From NCBI RefSeq assembly GCF_030811855.1, contig NZ_JAUSRN010000009.1, positions 1 through 64,000 of the forward strand: DNA of 64,000 nt, given 5' to 3'. A program made the translations under genes and the position numbers. Below are positions 27,249-35,888 of the stretch, one piece after another; position 1 is the stretch's first letter; each line of letters opens with the position of its first letter. The stretch is from Variovorax paradoxus (GTDB lineage Bacteria; Pseudomonadota; Gammaproteobacteria; Burkholderiales; Burkholderiaceae_C). The notes beneath the pieces were generated by a model, which was given only the letters and a program-made list of their open reading frames with translations, was not told the DNA's origin and searched no databases.

Positions 27249-28198
27249 CCCCGCTGAAAGTCGTTTTCGCGGGCACGCCCGAGTTCGCGCGCGTCGCGCT
27301 CGAAGCCATTGCCGACGCCGGCCATGAAATCGTCGGAGTGCTGAGCCAGCCCGACCGGCCCGCGGGACGCGGCATGAAGCTGCAGGCTTCGCCCGTCAAG
27401 CAATGCGCCGTGGCCCACAACTGGCCGGTGGCGCAGCCGCGCAGCCTGCGGCTGGACGGCAAGTACCCGGAAGATGCCGCAGCCGCGCGCGAGGCCCTTT
27501 TGGCGGCGCAACCCGATGTGATGGTGGTCGCCGCCTACGGGCTCATCCTGCCGCAGTGGGTGCTCGACCTGCCGAAGTTCGGCTGCCTCAACATCCACGC
27601 CAGCCTGTTGCCGCGCTGGCGCGGCGCAGCGCCGATCCACCGCGCCATTGAAGCCGGAGATGCCCAGACCGGCATCACCATCATGCAGATGGACGCCGGC
27701 CTGGACACGGGCGACATGCTGCTGCGCGAAACGGTCGACATCGGCGGCGACAACACCGCCCGTCTGCACGACCGCCTGGCCGAGCTGGGCGGCCGCATGA
27801 TCGTCCAGGCGCTGGCCACCATCGGCAGCCTGCAGCGCACGCCACAGCCGGCCGAAGGCGTCACTTATGCCAACAAGGTCGAGAAGCACGAAGCACAGAT
27901 CGACTGGAACCAGCCCGCCGAGGCCATCGTGCGGCGCATTCGCGCGTTCGATCCCTTTCCGGGCGCCAACAGCCCGCTCGACGGCGAGACCATCAAGCTC
28001 TGGTCCGCGCACGCGGTACCGGCCGAAGTGTCGGCCGCGCCGGGCACCCTCCTGGCCGTGACCGACGCCGGCGTTGCGGTGGCGGCGAGCGACTCCATCG
28101 TGATGGCGACCGAACTCCAGCGCCCCGGCGGCAAGCGCCTGGCCGTGGCCGATTTCCTGCGCGGCTTCGACCTGAAGCCCGGGCAGCGCTTCGGCTGA
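27245..28198 (+). CDS. fmt: methionyl-tRNA formyltransferase
   Basis: Fmt (317 residues) formylates initiator Met-tRNA using 10-formyl-tetrahydrofolate. The formyltransferase core shows [14 protein letters not shown] at the N-terminus and the catalytic segments [16 protein letters not shown] (Asn, His) and [11 protein letters not shown] (Asp). The C-terminal tRNA-binding domain starts near residue 210. The only plausible start near the conserved N-terminus is TTG at 27245, overlapping the preceding stop as TTGA. CTG at 27254 would give the family's usual MKVVFAGTP and cannot be excluded. Confidence 0.94.
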   Translation: MTPLKVVFAGTPEFARVALEAIADAGHEIVGVLSQPDRPAGRGMKLQASPVKQCAVAHNWPVAQPRSLRLDGKYPEDAAAAREALLAAQPDVMVVAAYGLILPQWVLDLPKFGCLNIHASLLPRWRGAAPIHRAIEAGDAQTGITIMQMDAGLDTGDMLLRETVDIGGDNTARLHDRLAELGGRMIVQALATIGSLQRTPQPAEGVTYANKVEKHEAQIDWNQPAEAIVRRIRAFDPFPGANSPLDGETIKLWSAHAVPAEVSAAPGTLLAVTDAGVAVAASDSIVMATELQRPGGKRLAVADFLRGFDLKPGQRFG

Positions 28199-28938
28199 TG
28201 TTCCTGTCCGCCGCCATCCGCCGCCGGCCGGAGTTTCGCGCGGGCATGCGCGACATGTCGTCGGCCGCACTGGGCATCGGCGCTTGGGGCCTGATGACCG
28301 GCGTGGCCATGGTCAAGTCGAACATGAGCGTGCTCGAGTCGGTGGCCATGACGCTGCTGGTCTATGCCGGCAGCTCCCAGCTTGCGGCCATTCCGCTGCT
28401 GTTTGCGGGCGCGCCGGCCTGGGTGATCCTGGCCACGGGCTTTTGCGTCAACCTGCGCTTCGTGGTGTTCAGCCTGCACCTGCGGCCCTACCTGATGCAC
28501 ATGCCGCGCTGGCGCCGCATGACGCACGGCTATCTCACGGCCGACCTCAGCTACGCCCTCTTCACAAGAAAATACCCCCATCCGCCGCTCGTCGGTGATG
28601 AGCAGAAGGCCCAGGAGGCCTACCTCACCGGCAACTACTTTGTGACGTGGTGCTCCTGGATGGGCATGAGCCTCTTGGGCATCGCACTGGCCAATTTCAT
28701 TCCGCAGAACTGGGGACTCGGCTTTGCCGGCGTGCTGAGCCTGGTGGCCATCGTCTGTTCGATGGCCACCACGCGGCTGCGCGTGCTGGCCGCGCTGATT
28801 GCCAGTGTCACCGCCGTGGCGGCCTACGCCTTGCCGCTCAAGCTCAACATCGTGGTGGCCATCGGCGTGGCGGTGCTGCTGTGTTTCTGGCTAGAGAAGC
28901 AGTTCGGGCTCGACCCCGACGCGGAGGACGACAAGTGA
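28198..28938 (+). CDS. azlC: AzlC-family branched-chain amino acid exporter, large subunit
   Basis: The 246-residue membrane protein matches AzlC, which with AzlD exports branched-chain amino acids (the BrnFE type). The family segment SVAMTLLVYAGSSQLAAIPL lies near residues 43-62 and NLRFVVFSLHLRPYL near 84-98. About seven membrane segments are seen. Its ATG overlaps the fmt stop (TGATG), so it is in the def-fmt operon. It is followed by azlD with a four-base overlap. Confidence 0.9.
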   Translation: MFLSAAIRRRPEFRAGMRDMSSAALGIGAWGLMTGVAMVKSNMSVLESVAMTLLVYAGSSQLAAIPLLFAGAPAWVILATGFCVNLRFVVFSLHLRPYLMHMPRWRRMTHGYLTADLSYALFTRKYPHPPLVGDEQKAQEAYLTGNYFVTWCSWMGMSLLGIALANFIPQNWGLGFAGVLSLVAIVCSMATTRLRVLAALIASVTAVAAYALPLKLNIVVAIGVAVLLCFWLEKQFGLDPDAEDDK

Positions 28939-29273
28939 GCGCGACCACCGACTGGTGGACCCTGGGCGTGATCGTCGGCCTGGCCGCGGTCACCGTGCTC
29001 ACCCGCTGCTTCTTCTTCATTCTCGACCGGCCCTGGGGCCTGCCCGAGTGGGCGCACCGCGCCCTTCACTACGCACCGGCCGCCGCGCTCGCGGGCGTGA
29101 TCGCGCCCGAGATCGTGATGACCCAGGGGCACCTCATCACCACCCTGCACGACGCCCGCTTGTACGCCGCCGTGGTCGGCGCCGCTTACTTCTACTGGCG
29201 GCGCGGCGTGTTCGGCACGATGCTGGCGGGCATGGCGGTGTACCTGCCTTTGCACCTCGGCCTGGGCTGGTAG
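28935..29273 (+). CDS. azlD: AzlD-family branched-chain amino acid exporter, small subunit
   Basis: This 112-residue partner of AzlC has about four membrane segments and the family pattern TRCFFFILDRPW, then HRALHYAPAAALAGVIAPEIV. The start is GTG at 28935, overlapping the azlC stop by four bases. It is the last gene of the def-fmt-azlCD operon and converges on the TctC-type gene. Confidence 0.88.
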   Translation: MSATTDWWTLGVIVGLAAVTVLTRCFFFILDRPWGLPEWAHRALHYAPAAALAGVIAPEIVMTQGHLITTLHDARLYAAVVGAAYFYWRRGVFGTMLAGMAVYLPLHLGLGW

Positions 29274-29291
29274 CCCGACGGGCCCTTCTTT

Positions 29292-30269
29292 TCAGTCCAG
29301 CTTTACGCCGGCGGCCTGGATGATCTTGCCCCAGCGCTCGCTTTCGGCGCGCGAGAGCTTGTAGAACTCCTGCGGCGTGCCCGGAAGTGGCTCGAAGCCG
29401 AATTCCGCGAACAGTTTCGCCACCTTCGGTGCCTTCATCGCCTTGTGCAGTTCGCCGTTGATGCGCGCCACCGCGTCGGGCGGCATGCCGGCCGGGCCAA
29501 TCAGGCCGTGGAAGGCATAGGCGTTGACATCGTTGAAGCCGGCTTCCATGAAGGTCGGCACATCGGGCAGTGCGCTGGCGCGCTGCGGCAGCGCGATCGC
29601 AAGCACGCGCACCTTGCCAGCCTTGATGATCGGCAGGCCCGAGGCCAGGTCGAGCATCATCGTCGGCACCTGGCCGCCCATCACGTCGGTCATGGCGGGC
29701 GCGGCCCCCTTGTACGGCACGTGCGTGATGCTGAGCCCGGCCTTCTGCTTGAAAAGCTCCATCGCCATGTGGTGCGGCGAGCCGTTGCCCGGCGAGGCGT
29801 AGCTCACCTTCTCCGGGTTGGCCTTCACGTAGCGCACAAACTCCGCCACGTTCTTCGCGGGAAAGTCGGGGTGCACGACCAGCGCCACCGGAAAGCGGCC
29901 GATGGTGCCGATGTACGTGAAATCGCTCGCGGGCTTGTAGGGCAGCTTGGCGAACATGTGCTCGTTGAAGAGCAGCGCCGCGTTCTCGGCCTGCATGATC
30001 GTGTAGCCGTCGGGCTTGGCCTGCATCAGCACCGACACGCCGATGTTGGTGGATGCGCCCGGCCGGTTGTCGATGATCAGCGGCTGCCCGAGCGATGGCT
30101 GCATTGCCTCCGCCAGTGCGCGCGCAAGATTGTCGGTGCCGCCGCCGGCCACGTAAGGCACGATCCATTTCACAGGCTGGCTCGGGTAGGCCGCCGGCTG
30201 CTGTGCGGATGCAAAGGGGCTGGCGGTCAGCGCGAGGGCTGCGGCCAGGAGGGGAAGGAAGCGCTTCAT
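29292..30269 (-). CDS. TctC/Bug-family tripartite tricarboxylate transporter binding protein
   Basis: This 325-residue exported protein has a signal peptide (MKRFLPLLAAALALTASPFASAQ) followed by the Bug/TctC fold. Diagnostic segments are PVKWIVPYVAGGGTDNLARALAE and NNRPGA-like IIDNRPGASTNIGV near residue 75. Bug proteins, expanded in Burkholderiales, deliver carboxylates or related ligands, many of them as orphans without TctAB. It is the last gene of the catabolic operon, 41 bases after the MBL-fold gene. No TctA/TctB is nearby. It probably binds the operon's substrate. Confidence 0.9.
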   Translation of the reverse strand: MKRFLPLLAAALALTASPFASAQQPAAYPSQPVKWIVPYVAGGGTDNLARALAEAMQPSLGQPLIIDNRPGASTNIGVSVLMQAKPDGYTIMQAENAALLFNEHMFAKLPYKPASDFTYIGTIGRFPVALVVHPDFPAKNVAEFVRYVKANPEKVSYASPGNGSPHHMAMELFKQKAGLSITHVPYKGAAPAMTDVMGGQVPTMMLDLASGLPIIKAGKVRVLAIALPQRASALPDVPTFMEAGFNDVNAYAFHGLIGPAGMPPDAVARINGELHKAMKAPKVAKLFAEFGFEPLPGTPQEFYKLSRAESERWGKIIQAAGVKLD

Positions 30270-30310
30270 CGTCTTTTGTCTCCGTTGCTTGTCTTGAAAT
30301 CGTTGGCGGG

Positions 30311-31288
30311 TCAATCGCCGCGGAGCGTCTGCCAGAGCTCGCGGTCGCGCTCCGCCGTCCACACCACGGGATGCTCGATGCCGCGCAGCTCGTCATAGGC
30401 GCGCGATACGTCGAAGGGCAGCACGTGCTGGAACACGGGCCAGGTGCCGAAGCGCGGCGCCATCGCCGCCTCTGCTCGCGCAAAACAGCCCTTGAGCGTT
30501 TCGCCTGCGGCAATGCCGGCCTTCACGCTGCCCAGCAACGTCCCGAGGAACGCCTTGGTGAGCCCGATGGCCTCGGCGCAAGCGGCTTCGTCCTGCAACA
30601 CTGCGCCGCGTCCCGGCACCAGCACGCGCGGCTTCAGCGCCAGCACGGCGTCGAGCGTGCCGGCCCAGTCGCCGATGTAGGCGTCGCCCGCATACACGCC
30701 GCAGTGGTTCTCCACCACGTCGCCCGAGAACAGCACCCCGCAGTCGGGCAGCCACGCGACCGTGTCGCCGCTCGAATGGCCGCGGCCCAGCGCCATCAGC
30801 CGCAACTCGCGGCCGAGGCCCGGGCGAGGGCCGAGCCACAGGCTCATCTCGCGCTCGAAGCTCATCGTCGGGAACGTGAGGCCCGGAATCTCTTCCACGC
30901 CCGCGAACAGGCGCGGAAAGCGGCCGACCTCCGAATCGAAATCGGCCTGCCCGCGCGTGCGGATCCAGTCGAGCGTGCCGTTGCTCGCGACGATGGCCTG
31001 GACCTCGTCGAAGGCACTGGCGCCCATCACGCGCACCGCGTGGTAGTGCGTGAGCACGATGGTCTTGATGGGCTTGTCGGTCACCGTGCGGATGGCCGCG
31101 AGAAAGTCACGTGCCATGCGCGGCGTGGGACGCGTGTCGATCAGCACCACCTGCTCGTCGCCGACGACGAAGCCGCAGTTCGGATCGAAATCGCTGATGT
31201 AGCCGTACACGCCGGGCGCGAGTTCCCGGAGTCGAGGCTTCTGCTCGCGCGTGTCGGAGGCAGAGGCGAAGGAGACGTTGGCGTTCAT
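30311..31288 (-). CDS. MBL-fold protein with altered metal-binding motif
   Basis: This 325-residue protein has the metallo-beta-lactamase fold: VVLIDTRPTP strand-loop near residue 45, LTHYHAVRVMGAS near 80, ALGRGHSSGDTVAWL near 180 and VLFSGDVVENH near 197. The first metal motif, normally HxHxDH, reads HYHAVR, so the Asp and third His are missing; the later GHSSGD and FSGDVV histidine and aspartate remain. The final His-containing loop appears as PGRG. It may bind a single metal or act non-hydrolytically. It lies in the FAD hydroxylase operon; the ATG at 31288 overlaps the DUF2783 stop. Confidence 0.8.
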   Translation of the reverse strand: MNANVSFASASDTREQKPRLRELAPGVYGYISDFDPNCGFVVGDEQVVLIDTRPTPRMARDFLAAIRTVTDKPIKTIVLTHYHAVRVMGASAFDEVQAIVASNGTLDWIRTRGQADFDSEVGRFPRLFAGVEEIPGLTFPTMSFEREMSLWLGPRPGLGRELRLMALGRGHSSGDTVAWLPDCGVLFSGDVVENHCGVYAGDAYIGDWAGTLDAVLALKPRVLVPGRGAVLQDEAACAEAIGLTKAFLGTLLGSVKAGIAAGETLKGCFARAEAAMAPRFGTWPVFQHVLPFDVSRAYDELRGIEHPVVWTAERDRELWQTLRGD

Positions 31289-31488
31289 GGGGCTTTGCTT
31301 GTGGGGGAGTCTTCGGCCGCCGCACGGATGCAGGCCAGCAGCACGTCCTGGTCGCCGCACTGGTTGGCCAGCAGCAGCACAATGCGGGCGTTGAGATCGG
31401 CGCTCTGCGCGCCGTCCAGGCCTTCATGCGCGGCGAGCAGGGCCGCGTAGAAACCGTCGGGGTCGGGGATGCGGGGCTCGGTGATCAT
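31285..31488 (-). CDS. DUF2783 small protein
   Basis: The 67-residue protein matches DUF2783, small proteins of unknown function that accompany FAD hydroxylases and MBL-fold genes in aromatic catabolism loci. It is helical and acidic, with ARIVLLLANQCGDQDVLLACI in its centre. It overlaps both neighbours by four bases, so it is strongly coupled with them. A role as an accessory of the hydroxylase or MBL protein is inferred only from position. Confidence 0.8.
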   Translation of the reverse strand: MITEPRIPDPDGFYAALLAAHEGLDGAQSADLNARIVLLLANQCGDQDVLLACIRAAAEDSPTSKAP

Positions 31489-33134
31489 GGGGTGGTGTCC
31501 TGGGCAAGGGCCGTGCGCAACGCAGCCGCGATCGCATCGGGCGAGGCGTGCGCGAGCAATGCGGCGCGGTAGGCATCGGGGCGCACGAGAGCGAAGCTAC
31601 CCGCCTCGCGAAGACCCAGGTGGCTGGTGAGCCGGTCGTCGGCCTGCAGCGCCGGCAGGCCGCTGTCGCCCCCGATGGTCAGCAACTGAAAGGGAAGCGA
31701 GGCGGTCGCTGCCAATGCCGCTTCAGCTTCGGCGCGTGTCGGTGCTAGCCATAGCCCAATGCACCGCGTGCCCTCGGCCAGCAATTGCATCAGCGTCGTC
31801 TCGCGCCCATCGGCCCAGCGCAGCGGCAGGTTCTGCACGGTGCGCCCACCCTCGGGCAATTGGGGCGCGGACGGATAGTCGTTGGCGACCGACATGCGGC
31901 CGGTGTTCACCAGCGCCCGCGCGAACGGGTGGCGCGCAGCCAGCGCCACCACGGCGCGGCGCAGCGTGTGCTCGGCCGGCGAACGCGGCGCGAGGAAGCG
32001 CGCCGAGCGGCTCGTCACCTCGAGGTTCTGCCTTGCCGCGGGCTGGCGTTCGGCGTCGTAGCTGTCGAGCAGCGCATCGCCGGCTTGCCCTTGCAGGGCC
32101 AGCGCGAGCTTCCAGCCGAGGTTTGCGGCGTCCTGAATGCCGCTGTTGCCGCCGCGGGCGCCGAAGGGGCTCACCACGTGCGCGGCATCGCCGATGAAGA
32201 ACACATGGCCGTGGCGGAAGCTGTCGAGCAGATGGTCGCGGTAGCCATATGGGCCGATCCACACGAACTCGAACTCCACGTCCGGCCCGAGCTGCTGGCG
32301 CAGCCGCGCGCCCGCCACTTCGGGCTGGCTGATGGTGGCCGTGTCGCAGTCTTCGGGCATCTGGTAGTCGATGCGCCACACGCCGTCGGCCATCAGGTGC
32401 TGCCACACGCCGCGGCCTTCGTTGAAGGGGGCGTCGACCCAGGTCCATCGTTCGACCGGCAAGGGCTTCTTGAAGCGCACGTCGCTGATGCACCAGCGGT
32501 CGGTGCTGCGCGAGGAGTGCGCATCGATGCCGAGCTGCGTGCGGATCGGGCTGTTGGCGCCAGTGGCGTCGATCAGCCGGTCGGCCTCGATGGTATAGCG
32601 GCCCGCGGGCGTCTCGACGTCGATGCGCACGCCGTCGCCGAGCGGCTCCACGCGCGTCACCCGGCTCTTCCACCGCAGGTCGGTGAGCCCGAGTTCGAGA
32701 ATGCGCTCGACCAGAAACCACTCGAGGTAGAACTGCTGCAGGTTGATGAACGGCGGCTGCCTGGAGACGCTGTTCGCCTGCAGGTTGAAGTTGTACACCT
32801 CCTGTTCGCCCGAGAAGGTGCGCCCGAACGACCACGTGACGCCTTTGGCCGCAATGCGCTCGTAGATGCCCAGGCGCTCGAAGATCTCGAGGCTCTTCTG
32901 CGCATAGCAGATGCCGCGCGACGAGGCGCCGCGCACGCCGACGGTGTCGTCCTCGTCCAGCAGCACGGCACGCACGCCGCGTTGCGCCAGGTCGCAGGCC
33001 AGCGTGAGGCCCGAAGGCCCGGCACCGACGATCACGATCGGGTGGCGAACGATTCGGGGGCTGCCCAGTTCGGGAGGCGGCGTGAAGGGCCAGCTCGGAA
33101 GCTCGTAGGCCGCCGCAAATGCAAAGCTTTCCAT
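31485..33134 (-). CDS. FAD-dependent aromatic hydroxylase (MhpA/PheA/TfdB-like)
   Basis: This 549-residue flavoprotein monooxygenase belongs to the phenol/3-(3-hydroxyphenyl)propionate hydroxylase family, which adds one oxygen atom to an aromatic ring using NAD(P)H. The dinucleotide motif IVGAGPSGLTLACDLA is near residues 33-48 and the second FAD motif GDAAHVVSPFGARGGNSGIQD near 310-330. A C-terminal thioredoxin-like tail follows. The ATG at 33134 precedes the flavin motif by the usual distance. It is the core enzyme of this catabolic operon; the substrate is not deducible. Confidence 0.88.
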   Translation of the reverse strand: MESFAFAAAYELPSWPFTPPPELGSPRIVRHPIVIVGAGPSGLTLACDLAQRGVRAVLLDEDDTVGVRGASSRGICYAQKSLEIFERLGIYERIAAKGVTWSFGRTFSGEQEVYNFNLQANSVSRQPPFINLQQFYLEWFLVERILELGLTDLRWKSRVTRVEPLGDGVRIDVETPAGRYTIEADRLIDATGANSPIRTQLGIDAHSSRSTDRWCISDVRFKKPLPVERWTWVDAPFNEGRGVWQHLMADGVWRIDYQMPEDCDTATISQPEVAGARLRQQLGPDVEFEFVWIGPYGYRDHLLDSFRHGHVFFIGDAAHVVSPFGARGGNSGIQDAANLGWKLALALQGQAGDALLDSYDAERQPAARQNLEVTSRSARFLAPRSPAEHTLRRAVVALAARHPFARALVNTGRMSVANDYPSAPQLPEGGRTVQNLPLRWADGRETTLMQLLAEGTRCIGLWLAPTRAEAEAALAATASLPFQLLTIGGDSGLPALQADDRLTSHLGLREAGSFALVRPDAYRAALLAHASPDAIAAALRTALAQDTTP

Positions 33135-33141
33135 GTTTCTT

Positions 33142-34263
33142 CTACAGCGCGTGGGCGAATTCGGCGATGGCATCCGCCGCCTGAAGCACCAGTTCAGGCT
33201 GCCCCGAGAGATAGTGGTTGCCGCCCACGATGTCCACGTTGCGGATGCGCGCGCCGCCGGCGGCCAGCCACGCATCGCGCGTGCTCGGAAAGGTCGACTG
33301 GTCGCCCGTGTAGGTGAGCAGCAGCTTGGGCACCGTGGTGCGAGCAAGGTTGGTGGGGCCGTCGGCCTGCGAGCGTGACGACCATTGCGAAAGAAACGCC
33401 GTGAGCGAGGTGGTGCGCCCCATCGCGTTGGCCGAATAGTTCACCTGCCGCGCGTCTCCCCACACGCTGCCCGGCAGGCGGTCGTTGGTGTCGAGCGAAA
33501 GATCGACGCAGCGCGGATCGGCGTGAGTGCGGTAGACGATGAAGGCCTGGTCGCGCGGAGCGCCCGGCGTGTTCCGAAGCAATGCGAGGCGATCGACGCA
33601 CCACTGCTCGATGCGGTCGAGCCGTGCCTTCTGCGCCGCGCTGAAGCGCGCCAGAAAGTCGGCGTCGTAGGGCACGCGGTGGCGCGGGTCGTACATGTCG
33701 AGCTCGGGGTTGACCGACAGCGGGTCGTGCTCGTCGGTGACCGAGGGATCGATCCAGTCGCGCATCAGCCGCGTGCGGCCCAGGTGCGCGGCGCACAGCG
33801 CAATGCCATCCACCGGCGGCAGATCGATCGGGTGCAGGTGGGTCGGGTCGCCATCGGGAAAATGCGTGGCCGTGAGCTTCTCGGCCTGCGCCTGGTAGAA
33901 GCTCGCGAGCGCCGCGCCGCCCGAGTTGCCGATGAGAAACACCTTTTCGTAGCCGGCCGCGCGCAGGTCCTGCACGCCGGCGCCCAGGTCCTGGATGGCG
34001 CGCTCCATCAAGAGCACCGTGTCGTTGCCCGCGTAACGCGAGTTCAGTCCCATGCAGCAGATGCCGCGTTCGGCCAGCGGGCCGATCAGGTAGTGGCCCA
34101 TGAAATTGCTGGTCGGGTGCATCACGATGGCCGCGATCTTTTTCGGCCCCAGCGGCGCACGAAAGGCGCCGTAGATACGCGGGCGCAGCATCTGCAGGCC
34201 CGATTGGCTTTCCATGGCCGCACCAGGCTTCACTTCGATGACGGCGAGTTGCAATTCAGACAT
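33142..34263 (-). CDS. alpha/beta hydrolase
   Basis: The 373-residue protein carries an alpha/beta-hydrolase nucleophile elbow GNSGGAAL near residue 112. An oxyanion-type segment AIVMHPTSNFMGHY lies near 45-58 and a late segment GGNHYLSGQPELV carries the candidate catalytic His. It is larger than a typical C-C bond hydrolase and could be an esterase or lactonase. It sits between the VOC gene (8-base overlap) and the hydroxylase gene, suggesting hydrolysis of a pathway intermediate. Confidence 0.8.
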   Translation of the reverse strand: MSELQLAVIEVKPGAAMESQSGLQMLRPRIYGAFRAPLGPKKIAAIVMHPTSNFMGHYLIGPLAERGICCMGLNSRYAGNDTVLLMERAIQDLGAGVQDLRAAGYEKVFLIGNSGGAALASFYQAQAEKLTATHFPDGDPTHLHPIDLPPVDGIALCAAHLGRTRLMRDWIDPSVTDEHDPLSVNPELDMYDPRHRVPYDADFLARFSAAQKARLDRIEQWCVDRLALLRNTPGAPRDQAFIVYRTHADPRCVDLSLDTNDRLPGSVWGDARQVNYSANAMGRTTSLTAFLSQWSSRSQADGPTNLARTTVPKLLLTYTGDQSTFPSTRDAWLAAGGARIRNVDIVGGNHYLSGQPELVLQAADAIAEFAHAL

Positions 34264-34804
34264 TCGCACCGCCTTTCGCTGCACGAAGCTCCGCCTTGCG
34301 TGCGGTCCACGCATCGAGGTCCGCGCGGGCGCGCCGCGCATGCGCATCCATCTCGGCCTGCGGCACGGTCGGCGTGGTGAGTTCCACGCGGATTCCGTTG
34401 GGGTCGAAGAAATAGATCGACTCGATGATGTGGTGGTCGGTCACGCCCAGCACTTCGACGCCCGCGCCTTCGAGCCGCGCCTTGGCAGCCAGCAGGTCTT
34501 CGACGGAATCCACGCGCAGGGCGATGTGGTTCACCCAAGCGGGCGTATTGGGCGAAGGCAGTGCGGCAACGTCGTCGCCCAGGTCGAAGAAGGCGATGTA
34601 CGAGCCGTCGCGCATCTGAAAAAAGATGTGCACGTAGGGGCAGTACTCGCCCGTGCTCGGCACGTGGTCGCTCTTGATGACGTGGGCGAGCGGCAGGCCC
34701 AGCAGGTCCTCGTAGAAGCGGCGGGTTTCCTCGCTGTCGCGGCAGCGCCAGGCGAAATGGTGCAGCCCGCGAACTGGCGGGGCCGCGTTGGCAGTCGTCG
34801 GCAT
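34256..34804 (-). CDS. VOC-superfamily protein (extradiol dioxygenase/glyoxalase fold)
   Basis: The 182-residue protein has one pair of VOC modules. Candidate metal ligands fit the 2-His-1-carboxylate pattern: H16 (GLHHFAW), H93 (WVNHIAL) and E141 (GIRVEL). It could be a small ring-cleaving dioxygenase or an isomerase. It is the first gene of the minus-strand operon and lies opposite a LysR regulator with 85 bases between starts. In context with the FAD hydroxylase and hydrolase a ring-cleavage role is plausible but not proven. Confidence 0.78.
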   Translation of the reverse strand: MPTTANAAPPVRGLHHFAWRCRDSEETRRFYEDLLGLPLAHVIKSDHVPSTGEYCPYVHIFFQMRDGSYIAFFDLGDDVAALPSPNTPAWVNHIALRVDSVEDLLAAKARLEGAGVEVLGVTDHHIIESIYFFDPNGIRVELTTPTVPQAEMDAHARRARADLDAWTARKAELRAAKGGANV

Positions 34805-34865
34805 GGCTTGTCTCCGGTAAGCCGTGATTGGGCGATGCCGCGTCTTATGATGCAATCGAAATTAA

Positions 34866-34881
34866 TTCATCCATTGATGAA
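34866..34881. promoter_or_regulatory. candidate LysR-type operator
   Basis: The perfect inverted repeat TTCATC-CATT-GATGAA sits in the 85-base divergent region, nine bases before the lysR start and 62 bases upstream of the VOC gene. LysR-type regulators bind short inverted repeats of this kind between divergent genes, usually with autoregulation. Identity and position support the site; binding is not shown. Confidence 0.5.
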
Positions 34882-34889
34882 ATAACCAT

Positions 34890-35798
34890 ATGAATCTAAC
34901 CCTGCGCCAATTGCGCGCCTTCGCGGCCGTGGCCGAAACCGGCAGCTTCACCGCCGCGGCGCAGCAGCTGCACCTCACGCAGTCGGCGCTCAGCGTGCTG
35001 GTGCGCGAACTCGAGCGTGAAATGGGCGTCCAGCTGCTCGACCGGCACACGCGCCGCGTGCAGCTCTCGGAGGCCGGCCGCGAGTTCCTGCCTTCGGTGC
35101 ACCGCCTGCTCGGCGACCTCACGACCGCGGTGGCCGGCGTGACGGATTTGCGTGACAAGAAGAAAGGTGTGTTGCGTCTTGCAGCGCCGCAACTTATGGC
35201 CTGCACGCTGATGCCGCGCGTGATTGCGGTCTACCGCCAGGCCTATCCCGATGTCGACGTGCGCCTGGCCGACACGCTGCCGGAGCACCTGCTGGCCGGC
35301 GTGATGGCCGGCGACGTGGAGCTTGCGGTGGGGCAGGACGTGGCGGTGGATGCCGCCATCGAGCGCCGCACCCTCTTGCGCGACCGGCACTGGCTGATCT
35401 GCCCGCCCGGCCATGCCTTTGCCACGCGCCGAAAGGTGCGCTGGCACGAGCTCGAGCCCTACACCTTCATCGCGCCCACGCGCGACTTTCGCCAGCGCGT
35501 GCTGCCCGAACTGGCGCCTGCGGAGCGCGACTACATGCTGCGCCCGGCTACGCAGGAGGTGTCGTACATGACCACGGCGCTCGGCATGGTGGCCTCGGGC
35601 CTGGGGCTCACCGTGTGCCCGACCTATTCGGCGCCGCTCGTGCGCGCCCACGGCCTGCAAATGGTGCGGCTCGAGTCGCCCGACTTCCACCGCGAGGTCT
35701 GCATTTACAGCGCCGCGCGGCGCACCCTCTCACCCGCCGGCGCGAGCTTTGTCGAGGTCCTCGAGCGCTTTGCCCGGGAGCAGCAAAAAGGCGCCTGA
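34890..35798 (+). CDS. LysR-family transcriptional regulator
   Basis: This 302-residue regulator has the LysR N-terminal helix-turn-helix (MNLTLRQLRAFAAVAETGSF, then AAAQQLHLTQSALSVLVREL) and a periplasmic-binding-like effector domain (about residues 95-300). It is divergently transcribed from the catabolic operon and probably activates it when the substrate or an intermediate binds. The palindrome just upstream is its likely site. The effector cannot be predicted from sequence. Confidence 0.93.
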   Translation: MNLTLRQLRAFAAVAETGSFTAAAQQLHLTQSALSVLVRELEREMGVQLLDRHTRRVQLSEAGREFLPSVHRLLGDLTTAVAGVTDLRDKKKGVLRLAAPQLMACTLMPRVIAVYRQAYPDVDVRLADTLPEHLLAGVMAGDVELAVGQDVAVDAAIERRTLLRDRHWLICPPGHAFATRRKVRWHELEPYTFIAPTRDFRQRVLPELAPAERDYMLRPATQEVSYMTTALGMVASGLGLTVCPTYSAPLVRAHGLQMVRLESPDFHREVCIYSAARRTLSPAGASFVEVLERFAREQQKGA

Positions 35799-35888
35799 AA
35801 AGCATCGGCGTGCGGCATCACGCGGGTAGGGCCGCCGCGGGGCGAAACCTACAATGCAGGCGACTTGTCTTTCACCACTTCCAGATCC

